Source: Actinomycetota bacterium (GTDB lineage Bacteria; Actinomycetota; Actinomycetes; S36-B12). Taken from it: 5,524 nucleotides of DNA. A program made the position numbers and the translations under genes. The stretch covers positions 1-5,524 of the forward strand of contig WLLZ01000115.1 of NCBI GenBank assembly GCA_009700485.1, given 5' to 3'. The notes under the pieces are model-generated. The model saw nothing but the letters and a program-made list of their open reading frames with translations, was not told where the DNA came from and did no database searches. Positions 1-5,206 of the stretch are shown here, in pieces (position 1 is the stretch's first letter; each line of letters opens with the position of its first letter).

Positions 1-347
1 ATCAATTCAGCCCCATGTCAGTCCAGAACCAAGTGGTTGCGATCTGGCTAGGCACCAGAGGTCACCTCGATTCGGTGCCGGTGGCAGACGTCACCCGCTT
101 CGAGTCGGAGTTCATCGAGCACCTGCAAGCCTCGCGTCCAGGCATCTTCGACGACATCAAAAATACCCTGAAGCTCAACGAGGAGACCGAGCAGCATTTG
201 GTAGCCGCGGTTGCCGACTTCAAAAAGGGATTCGCCACCACAGACGGTAGTTCGGTCATTCCCGACGAACACGTAGAGGCGTTGGCTGAAGAAGAGGTAC
301 AGAAGGAGTCAGTCCAGGTGAACAAGCCGGCTCCGAAGAAGAAGTAA
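1..347 (+). CDS. atpA: ATP synthase F1 subunit alpha, C-terminal end (partial)
   Basis: This is the last 114 codons of the alpha subunit, the non-catalytic nucleotide-binding subunit of the F1 head at the cytoplasmic face of the membrane. The frame is open from base 3, giving QFSPMSVQNQVVAIWLGT, so the Met codon at 15 is internal and not a start. The visible part is the helical C-terminal domain (RFESEFIEHLQ near the start, LVAAVADFKKGF in the middle). It is followed by a charged tail running from about TTDGSSVIPDEHVEAL to a terminal KPAPKKK. Such a tail is absent from E. coli AtpA but typical of mycobacterial alpha subunits, where published structural work links it to suppression of ATP hydrolysis. 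The stop codon TAA overlaps the atpG start by one base (TAATG), suggesting translational coupling. The nucleotide-binding domain lies before the window. Identification is secure; the functional role of the tail here is inferred from the family. Confidence 0.97.
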   Translation, partial: QFSPMSVQNQVVAIWLGTRGHLDSVPVADVTRFESEFIEHLQASRPGIFDDIKNTLKLNEETEQHLVAAVADFKKGFATTDGSSVIPDEHVEALAEEEVQKESVQVNKPAPKKK

Positions 348-1270
348 TGGCAGCGACATTACGCGAACTTCGCGGTCGTATCCGCTCTGCGGAGTCGATC
401 AAGAAGATCACCAAAGCCCAGGAACTTATCGCGACTTCACGGATCGCGAAGGCACAGGCGCGCGTTCATGCCGCACGCCCGTACTCAAACGAGATCACTA
501 ACATGTTGTCCGATCTGGCATCGGGTTCAGCACTTGATCACCCGGTGTTGGTGCCCCGTGAGAGCCCCAAGCGTGCCGGGGTGCTGGTGGTTACCTCCGA
601 TCGTGGCCTTTGCGGCGGATATAACGCGAATGTTTTGCGTCTTGCCGAAGAGTTGATCGCGATGCTGCGCCTTGAGGGCAAGACCCCGGTCCTCTACGTT
701 ATTGGGCGCAAGGCGCTGACCTATTTCAAATTCCGCAACTGGGCGATAACCGACTCATGGGTGGGTATCTCCGAGCGGCCTACCTACGAACACGCTAAGG
801 AGGTCGCGGACTCCCTAGTTGCAGCCTTCCTCTCCGGTGCCGATGATGATGGCGATGACCCCGGTGAGGATGGAATCCTAGGTGTAGATGAACTACATCT
901 AGTGTATACGGAATTTCGATCAATGCTGTCCCAGACTTCTGAGGCTAGGCGGATCGCGCCGATTGAAGTGCAGTACGCCGAGGAAGACTCTGGCCCACAG
1001 ACCCTGTTTTCCTTCGAGCCCAATGCCGATGCACTCTTTGAGTCGCTGGTGCCCCGATATGTTGCCACTCGAATATTCTCAGCACTACTTGAGTCGGCCG
1101 CCTCAGAATCGGCATCTCGCCGCCGCGCGATGAAAGCAGCCACTGATAATGCGGATGACCTAATCAAAGAACTCACCTTGATGTCGAACCGCGAACGCCA
1201 GGCCCAGATCACCCAGGAAATAAGCGAAATCGTCGGTGGGGCGAATGCCCTCGCCGATGCCGTCAAGTAA
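347..1270 (+). CDS. atpG: ATP synthase F1 subunit gamma (central stalk rotor)
   Basis: Gamma is the coiled-coil shaft that rotates inside the alpha3beta3 head and couples proton flow through Fo to ATP synthesis. The 307-residue protein starts with the N-terminal helix (TLRELRGRIRSAESIKKITK, residues 4-23). It then has the conserved TSDRGLCGGYNANV in the Rossmann-like domain (83-96) and VYTEFRSMLSQ (186-196). It ends with the C-terminal helix carrying the family signature ITQEISEIVGGANAL (288-302). Between about residues 164 and 180 lies an acidic insertion (GADDDGDDPGEDGILG) just before VDELHLVYTEF. Mycobacterial gamma subunits carry an extra loop at this place, while most bacterial gamma subunits are shorter. 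The ATG start shares its A with the atpA stop. No strong Shine-Dalgarno precedes it, only a GAAGAAGAAG run, so coupling to atpA translation is likely. The length and both ends match the actinobacterial family, and nothing looks broken. Confidence 0.98.
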   Translation: MAATLRELRGRIRSAESIKKITKAQELIATSRIAKAQARVHAARPYSNEITNMLSDLASGSALDHPVLVPRESPKRAGVLVVTSDRGLCGGYNANVLRLAEELIAMLRLEGKTPVLYVIGRKALTYFKFRNWAITDSWVGISERPTYEHAKEVADSLVAAFLSGADDDGDDPGEDGILGVDELHLVYTEFRSMLSQTSEARRIAPIEVQYAEEDSGPQTLFSFEPNADALFESLVPRYVATRIFSALLESAASESASRRRAMKAATDNADDLIKELTLMSNRERQAQITQEISEIVGGANALADAVK

Positions 1271-1276
1271 ATCACG

Positions 1277-1291
1277 AAGGAAGTGAAGAGG
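1277..1291 (+). promoter_or_regulatory. Ribosome binding region deciding the atpD start
   Basis: Two purine-rich cores lie here: AAGGAAG at 1277-1283 and GAGG at 1288-1291. They are 11 and 3 bases from the ATG at 1295. The in-frame GTG at 1283 overlaps the first core and so cannot use it. No better core lies at a normal distance before that GTG. This favours the ATG at 1295, although neither core has ideal spacing. Confidence 0.5.
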
Positions 1292-1294
1292 ACC

Positions 1295-2749
1295 ATGACC
1301 GCCACCCAAGAGACTGATGGTAATTTCAGCAGCACCCTCGACACAGCTGGACGCGTGGTTCGCATCACCGGTCCCGTGGTTGACGTAGAGTTCCCTCGCG
1401 GCTCGGTGCCTGAGCTGTTCAACGCGCTGCGCGTCGAGATCACGTACGGCCCAATGGCCAAGACGGTCACCCTTGAGGTAGCACAGCACCTCGGTGACAG
1501 CCTCGTGCGCACGATCTCAATGCAGCCCACTGACGGTCTGGTGCGTGGTGCCGAGGTGATCGACACTGGTGGTCCACTGACGGTTCCAGTAGGTGACGGT
1601 GTTAAGGGGTACGTGTGGAACACCCTCGGGCAGTGCCTGGACGAACCCGGCTACGGGGCTGAATTCGAAAGATGGCCAATTCATCGTCCCCCGCCCAACT
1701 TTGATGAGCTCGAGCCACGCACGGAGATGCTAGAGACCGGTCTTAAGGTCGTGGATCTGCTCACGCCATATGTTCGAGGCGGCAAGATCGCGCTATTCGG
1801 CGGCGCCGGAGTGGGCAAGACGGTGCTCATCCAAGAGATGATCAACCGCATCGCACGTAACTTCGGTGGCACCTCGGTGTTCGCCGGGGTAGGGGAGCGT
1901 ACCCGCGAGGGCAATGACCTTTGGGTGGAGTTGCGCGACGCGAATGTCCTCAAAGACACGGCCTTGGTCTTTGGCCAGATGGATGAGCCGCCGGGCACGC
2001 GCATGCGCGTTGCACTCTCGGCCCTGACCATGGCGGAGTACTTCCGCGATGTGCAAAAGCAGGATGTGCTGCTCTTCATCGACAACATCTTTAGGTTCAC
2101 CCAGGCGGGCTCGGAGGTATCCACTTTGCTCGGCCGGATGCCATCGGCGGTGGGCTACCAGCCGACACTGGCTGACGAGATGGGCCAATTGCAGGAGCGA
2201 ATCACCTCGGTTCGCGGGCGATCCATCACCTCTATGCAGGCGGTATACGTGCCGGCCGATGACTACACCGACCCGGCCCCGGCCACGACCTTCGCGCACC
2301 TCGATGCCACCACCGAGCTATCTCGCAAGGTGTTCTCCAAGGGCATCTTCCCCGCGGTTGATCCGTTGGCTTCCAGCTCGACGATTCTCGACCCGGCAAT
2401 CTTGGGTGAGGAGCATTATCGGGTGGCCCAGGAGGTCATTCGGATCTTGCAGCGCTACAAGGATCTCCAAGACATCATCGCGATTCTCGGTATCGATGAG
2501 TTGTCCGAGGAAGACAAGCAGTTGGTCAACAGGGCCCGCCGCATTGAGCGCTTCCTTAGCCAGAACATGATGGCCGCTGAGCAATTCACCGGCCAGCCTG
2601 GTTCCACGGTGCCCTTGAAAGAAAATATCGAGGCGTTCGGCCGGCTTTGCAAGGGCGATTTCGACCATGTTCCGGAACAAGCGTTCTTCCTAATCGGTGG
2701 CCTTGACGATTTGGCGAAGAAAGCCTTGAGTTACGGCGTTACTTTGTGA
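1295..2749 (+). CDS. atpD: ATP synthase F1 subunit beta (catalytic)
   Basis: Beta carries the catalytic site that makes ATP from ADP and phosphate in the F1 head. I place the start at the ATG at 1295, giving 484 residues. An in-frame GTG at 1283 would add MKRT but lacks a usable ribosome binding site, and family members begin MTxT-like. In 484-residue numbering, the N-terminal beta-barrel includes RITGPVVDVEFPRGS (about 23-37). The Walker A loop GGAGVGKT is at 169-176. The catalytic glutamate region GERTREGNDL is at 200-209, with Glu201. The Walker B strand VLLFIDNIFRF is at 258-268, with Asp263. The torque-transmitting DELSEED motif is at 401-407. All key catalytic residues are present and the C-terminus is intact. 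The gene lies 24 bp after atpG and is part of the same operon. The sequence is very close to mycobacterial AtpD as I recall it, one of the main reasons for the order-level assignment. Confidence 0.99.
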   Translation: MTATQETDGNFSSTLDTAGRVVRITGPVVDVEFPRGSVPELFNALRVEITYGPMAKTVTLEVAQHLGDSLVRTISMQPTDGLVRGAEVIDTGGPLTVPVGDGVKGYVWNTLGQCLDEPGYGAEFERWPIHRPPPNFDELEPRTEMLETGLKVVDLLTPYVRGGKIALFGGAGVGKTVLIQEMINRIARNFGGTSVFAGVGERTREGNDLWVELRDANVLKDTALVFGQMDEPPGTRMRVALSALTMAEYFRDVQKQDVLLFIDNIFRFTQAGSEVSTLLGRMPSAVGYQPTLADEMGQLQERITSVRGRSITSMQAVYVPADDYTDPAPATTFAHLDATTELSRKVFSKGIFPAVDPLASSSTILDPAILGEEHYRVAQEVIRILQRYKDLQDIIAILGIDELSEEDKQLVNRARRIERFLSQNMMAAEQFTGQPGSTVPLKENIEAFGRLCKGDFDHVPEQAFFLIGGLDDLAKKALSYGVTL

Positions 2750-2767
2750 TGCGGACTTGGCTGAGTC

Positions 2768-2773
2768 GAAGGG
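2768..2773 (+). promoter_or_regulatory. Ribosome binding site of atpC
   Basis: GAAGGG ends nine bases before the ATG at 2783, in the 33-bp atpD-atpC gap. It supports that ATG as the epsilon start and independent initiation within the operon mRNA. Confidence 0.5.
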
Positions 2774-2782
2774 TGCTCTGAG

Positions 2783-3148
2783 ATGGCCGAATTGGACGTA
2801 ACGATAGTCGCTGTCGAACGCAAGATCTGGTCGGGCAAGGCGACCTTCCTGTTCACACGCACGACCTCTGGCGAGATCGGGATCCTGCCTCGGCATATCC
2901 CCGTTGTGGCCCAACTTGTTGACGATGCAATGGTTCGAGTGGAGCGTGAGGGCGAGGATGACCTGCGCATCGCCGTTGATGGGGGCTACCTCTCGGTAAC
3001 CGAAGGCGGCGTGACCATCTTGGCTGAGTCGGCGGAGTTTGAATCAGAGATTGACGCTGACGCCGCCAAGGCTGACGCCGCATCGGATGATCCTCGCACC
3101 TCCGCTCGCGGCCGAGCTAGGTTGCGGGCACTCGGGCAACTCGACTGA
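2783..3148 (+). CDS. atpC: ATP synthase F1 subunit epsilon
   Basis: Epsilon binds the base of the central stalk, helps couple gamma to the c-ring, and can regulate ATP hydrolysis. The 121-residue protein opens with the beta-sandwich domain. This domain includes TRTTSGEIGILPRHIPVVAQ (26-45), AVDGGYLSV (64-72) and ILAESAEFESEID (79-91). It ends in an alanine- and arginine-rich helical tail, DPRTSARGRARLRALGQLD. At 121 residues it is shorter than E. coli epsilon (about 138). It matches the length of mycobacterial epsilon, in which the second regulatory C-terminal helix is reduced. It is the last gene of the atp operon. Many actinomycetes have a DUF2550 membrane-protein gene directly downstream, but none follows here. 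The start is supported by a GAAGGG ribosome binding site. Confidence 0.97.
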   Translation: MAELDVTIVAVERKIWSGKATFLFTRTTSGEIGILPRHIPVVAQLVDDAMVRVEREGEDDLRIAVDGGYLSVTEGGVTILAESAEFESEIDADAAKADAASDDPRTSARGRARLRALGQLD

Positions 3149-3159
3149 AAAAGTAGTAG

Positions 3160-3195
3160 CGCCGTCCACCGTGACAGGGTGAAGTCGACTCGGCG
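3160..3195. terminator. Weak inverted repeat in the atpC/MFS convergent gap, possible terminator
   Basis: CGCCG at 3160-3164 can pair with CGGCG at 3191-3195. Inside, CACC at 3167-3170 can pair with GGTG at 3178-3181 around a 7-base loop. The two stems are joined by an asymmetric internal loop that contains the 8-bp palindrome AGTCGACT (3183-3190). No T tract follows on either strand, so this is not a textbook intrinsic terminator. Its position between two converging genes is the main argument for a termination role. Confidence 0.25.
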
Positions 3196-3206
3196 TGTTA
3201 GGCAAT

Positions 3207-4445
3207 CTACGGACGGGTGATTAGAGGCGCACCGTCAATGTGAGCGCGACGATCGAATGACACATGCACACTCACGAATACTAAAGTTAGCACTCCGAGT
3301 AAAACTAGGGTCGAGGATGCGCCAAATCCATCGATAAAGATTCCCCAAATTAGTGGGGCGAAAGGGGCCGCGAAAGTACCTAGAAATGTAAAGTCGGTGA
3401 TATCTCCCTGAGTTGTTTCATTCGTTCTAATCGATGTGGACACTTCATTCAAGACGAGATTCCTGGCAGCGATTCTCATACTTCCAAATACCAATGCTGC
3501 GACAACTATCCCGGTGAACATCAGCCACTCAGGCTTAACTAGCCACAGGATTATCCCCATGAACGCGAGCATTGATCCAGCAATTGCAATCGCGAAGGCT
3601 CCCCCATACAACGCACTGAATCTTCGGCTCAGCCACCTAACGCTTAGCGGCGAGAGCATCTGCCCGGCAGCAAGTACGGCCAAGAGGTGCCCAGCATTTG
3701 ATGTAAGCGTGATTCCGAGATCATGTGTAAGTGGCACGACCATGGAGTTGAGAGGGCCAATCAGCGTCAACGCACCTATCCACAGAATGCCGGCACGAAG
3801 AACTCGACGGTTCGTCTTCAGCGTTGTAAACAATGTCCGCCAAGTTCGGTGAACATTGGTCGGAGACTCAATGGGATCCTGCGGACGTTTAAACAATATG
3901 AACAAGACGTAGGGAATGGTTAAGACACTGTTTACCACGAACGCCGCCGCCGGAGCTAATTGTGCGAGAAGGAAAGTAGCAAACAGTGCGCCAAAAACAG
4001 ACGCCAGTCCATTTGCAACAGCCGCCTTGGAAAGGCTTCCCGCCATCGTCGCGCTGGGCAAGTAAGACTTCATTATGACCGGCACCAGAGTATTCAGCAT
4101 GGAGCCAATGGCTCCTAAACACCCCGAGAACAACAACAACGTTAGGTAAGCAGGAGCACCCAACAGTAGGGCACCGGCTAAAGAGAGATTCAAAATGACC
4201 ATCAAGCTCTGACCGATGACAAAGAACTTTCGCGTTCCAAATCGGCCAGCCAGCCATGTCGAATAAGGCTCCGCGATGATGGCAGGTGCAAAATACACCG
4301 CCAGCAAGATACCGGTATAACTGGCCCCTGCACCTGCGCCGGAACCAACTTCCGTTGAAATCGTGGTTGAACCCAGCAGCGCGACGATGCTTCCAAAAGT
4401 GGATAAGAAAATGCAGCCCAAAAACAAAGTGCTGTATTTCGCCAC
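3207..4445 (-). CDS. Major facilitator superfamily transporter, substrate unknown
   Basis: This 412-residue polytopic inner-membrane protein has about twelve hydrophobic segments, roughly at 6-28, 42-62, 75-95, 99-122, 142-163, 165-186, 218-238, 252-272, 281-303, 308-328, 352-372 and 376-396. A polar cytoplasmic loop (about 187-215, KRPQDPIESP) separates the two halves. The loop after segment 2 reads WLAGRFGTRK (64-73), an MFS motif A-like turn. The matching loop in the second half reads WLSRRFSALY (271-280). This is the usual layout of a drug or metabolite secondary transporter, but nothing in the sequence identifies the substrate. The start is GTG at 4445, with an in-frame TAG four codons upstream and no Shine-Dalgarno; leaderless initiation is plausible. 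Base composition is lower than in the atp genes: 60-base lines from 3241 to 3480 hold 29, 29, 27 and 26 G+C, against 36 and 42 in two atpD lines (a third has 30). It converges on atpC and probably arrived by transfer. Confidence 0.9.
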   Translation of the reverse strand: MAKYSTLFLGCIFLSTFGSIVALLGSTTISTEVGSGAGAGASYTGILLAVYFAPAIIAEPYSTWLAGRFGTRKFFVIGQSLMVILNLSLAGALLLGAPAYLTLLLFSGCLGAIGSMLNTLVPVIMKSYLPSATMAGSLSKAAVANGLASVFGALFATFLLAQLAPAAAFVVNSVLTIPYVLFILFKRPQDPIESPTNVHRTWRTLFTTLKTNRRVLRAGILWIGALTLIGPLNSMVVPLTHDLGITLTSNAGHLLAVLAAGQMLSPLSVRWLSRRFSALYGGAFAIAIAGSMLAFMGIILWLVKPEWLMFTGIVVAALVFGSMRIAARNLVLNEVSTSIRTNETTQGDITDFTFLGTFAAPFAPLIWGIFIDGFGASSTLVLLGVLTLVFVSVHVSFDRRAHIDGAPLITRP

Positions 4446-4451
4446 AAGTTC

Positions 4452-4457
4452 ATTCTA
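4452..4457 (-). promoter_or_regulatory. Possible -10 element of the MFS gene, leaderless type
   Basis: On the minus strand TAGAAT is followed by exactly six bases (GAACTT) and then the GTG start. A TANNNT -10 this close puts the expected transcription start at or beside the first base of the start codon. That agrees with the lack of a ribosome binding site. The -35 region (around CCCGAA) is not recognisable, so the call rests on the -10 and its spacing. Confidence 0.4.
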
Positions 4458-4476
4458 AACAACAGCGTGAGGGATT

Positions 4477-4498
4477 CGGGCCCAATTGGCTAGACCCG
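4477..4498. repeat. Short inverted repeat upstream of the MFS gene
   Basis: CGGGCC at 4477-4482 and GACCCG at 4493-4498 can form a 6-bp stem with one G-T pair, around a 10-base loop. The palindrome CCAATTGG (4482-4489) overlaps the first arm and the loop. It could be a weak terminator for the adenosyltransferase transcript or an operator for the MFS gene, whose proposed -10 lies 20 bp away. No T tract follows on the minus strand. Confidence 0.25.
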
Positions 4499-4527
4499 TT
4501 GTGCTGCCAAGGTGGTAGCGGCACTCA

Positions 4528-4566
4528 GGTTTCAGGATGGGATTGTTTGGATTCGTTTGGTTTGGG
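4528..4566 (-). terminator. C-rich, G-poor tract after the adenosyltransferase stop, possible Rho-loading region
   Basis: Read on the minus strand, the 39 bases directly after the adenosyltransferase stop contain 16 C and only 2 G. They form an imperfect repeat of CCAAAC units (+ strand GATTGTTTG, GATTCGTTTG, GTTTGG). Such unstructured C-over-G stretches are typical of Rho utilisation sites. No strong GC hairpin with a T tract is visible in the 121-bp spacer, so Rho-dependent ending of this transcript before the MFS gene is a reasonable guess. It is not demonstrated. Confidence 0.3.
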
Positions 4567-5142
4567 CTAGCGGTTGACTCCCGGTTGCCACAGCACGTCG
4601 CCGCCGGCTCCTTTATTGGCGAAGCGCGCGAGGATGAAAAGCAAGTCACTAAGTCGATTGACGTATGTCGCGGTTAGCTGATTCATGCCGCCGTGATAGG
4701 TGTCCAGGGAGGCCCAAATCGACCGCTCAGCGCGTCGCGCCACCGTGCGAGCTACATGGAGCTGAGCTGCCGCCGTGGTACCGCCGGGCAAAATAAATGA
4801 ACGCAGCGGGTCAAGTTGGTCGTTGTATTTGTCACAGGATTGTTCTAAATAGTCAACGTAATCCTGGGTTACCCGCAGTGGTTCGTGCACCGGGTTATCA
4901 ATCACAGGGGTGCACAGATCCGCGCCAACATCAAATAGGTCATTTTGGATGCGCAGGAGCAAGGCTTGGATCTCCTCGGGCAAGGTGGTAGTCGCAAGGA
5001 CCATCCCGATTGCACAGTTGGCCTCATCGACATCGGCGTAGGCCTTCAGGCGCGGGTCGTTCTTGCCGGTCCGGCTCATATCCCCGAGTGAGGTAGTGCC
5101 GTCATCTCCGGTGCGGGTGTAAATCCTGGTCAGGTTAACCAT
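4567..5142 (-). CDS. PduO-type ATP:cob(I)alamin adenosyltransferase
   Basis: The enzyme transfers the 5'-deoxyadenosyl group of ATP to cob(I)alamin (or cob(I)yrinic acid a,c-diamide), making the coenzyme form of vitamin B12 in the cytoplasm. The 191-residue protein has all the family blocks. The N-terminal ATP-binding motif is TRTGDDGTTSLGD (9-21), followed by the NDPRLKAYADVDEANCAIG block (28-46). FILPGG is at 116-121, the arginine-rich helix ARTVARRAERS at 131-141, and the C-terminal YVNRLSDLLFILAR at 160-173. It is full length. The ATG is preceded by a strong Shine-Dalgarno. It is divergent from murA, as is its M. tuberculosis counterpart Rv1314c. The family is homotrimeric with active sites at subunit interfaces. 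The unrelated CobA/CobO type can be excluded because its P-loop is absent. Whether the host makes B12 or only salvages it cannot be seen here. Confidence 0.95.
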   Translation of the reverse strand: MVNLTRIYTRTGDDGTTSLGDMSRTGKNDPRLKAYADVDEANCAIGMVLATTTLPEEIQALLLRIQNDLFDVGADLCTPVIDNPVHEPLRVTQDYVDYLEQSCDKYNDQLDPLRSFILPGGTTAAAQLHVARTVARRAERSIWASLDTYHGGMNQLTATYVNRLSDLLFILARFANKGAGGDVLWQPGVNR

Positions 5143-5146
5143 GGGT

Positions 5147-5153
5147 CTCCTTT
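5147..5153 (-). promoter_or_regulatory. Ribosome binding site of the adenosyltransferase gene
   Basis: On the minus strand AAAGGAG stands four bases before the ATG at 5142. It is the best Shine-Dalgarno in the window and fixes that start. It contrasts with murA and the MFS gene, which have none. Confidence 0.8.
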
Positions 5154-5168
5154 GCTTGATCAGACCCT

Positions 5169-5206
5169 ATGACACATTCACGGCCAGCGCTCGTACGATT
5201 CGTACG
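5169..5206 (+). promoter_or_regulatory. Probable murA promoter, leaderless type
   Basis: ATGACA (5169-5174) resembles the -35 consensus TTGACA, and TACGAT (5194-5199) fits a TANNNT -10, with a 19-base spacer. Six bases separate the -10 from the GTG at 5206, so transcription would begin at or next to the start codon. No Shine-Dalgarno precedes this GTG, which fits a leaderless mRNA, a common arrangement in mycobacteria. The spacer is at the long end of the usual range, so the -35 call is less certain than the -10. Confidence 0.5.
5192..5206. repeat. Perfect interrupted palindrome over the murA -10 and start
   Basis: CGTACGA (5192-5198) and TCGTACG (5200-5206) are exact reverse complements around a single central T. 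Each arm itself contains the palindrome CGTACG. The site covers the whole proposed -10 hexamer and reaches the first base of the murA GTG. Its geometry is that of an operator for a dimeric repressor, but no regulator is identified. The promoter of the divergent adenosyltransferase could also be affected. Confidence 0.6.

Noticed and set aside
15..17. ATG at 15 as the start of a small gene of 110 codons
   Set aside because: The frame is open to the window edge and the residues before it continue the AtpA alignment (QFSP), so this is the alpha C-terminus, not a separate gene.
1283..1294. GTG start for atpD, four codons upstream of the ATG
   Set aside because: The only purine-rich core near it overlaps it. 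The ATG at 1295 gives the usual N-terminus.
784..1623. Minus-strand open frame of 279 codons across atpG and atpD
   Set aside because: It lies antisense to two strongly conserved genes, is rich in Ser, Arg and Thr without any recognisable motif, and spans the junction between the two genes. It is a shadow of their codon bias.
1793..2299. Minus-strand open frame of 168 codons inside atpD
   Set aside because: It is His- and Arg-rich, antisense to the catalytic core of beta, and has no family features.
2049..2570. Plus-strand open frame of 173 codons in another frame of atpD
   Set aside because: Composition is dominated by Arg, Ser and Cys, as expected of an out-of-frame reading of a conserved gene.
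3436..3852. Plus-strand open frame of 138 codons antisense to the MFS gene
   Set aside because: No motif or ribosome binding site. The opposite strand encodes a clear twelve-segment membrane protein.
4202..4462. Alternative ATG at 4453 (minus strand) just before the MFS GTG
   Set aside because: It is in a different frame and gives a short product without a membrane-segment pattern. The MFS frame with GTG at 4445 gives a complete transporter.
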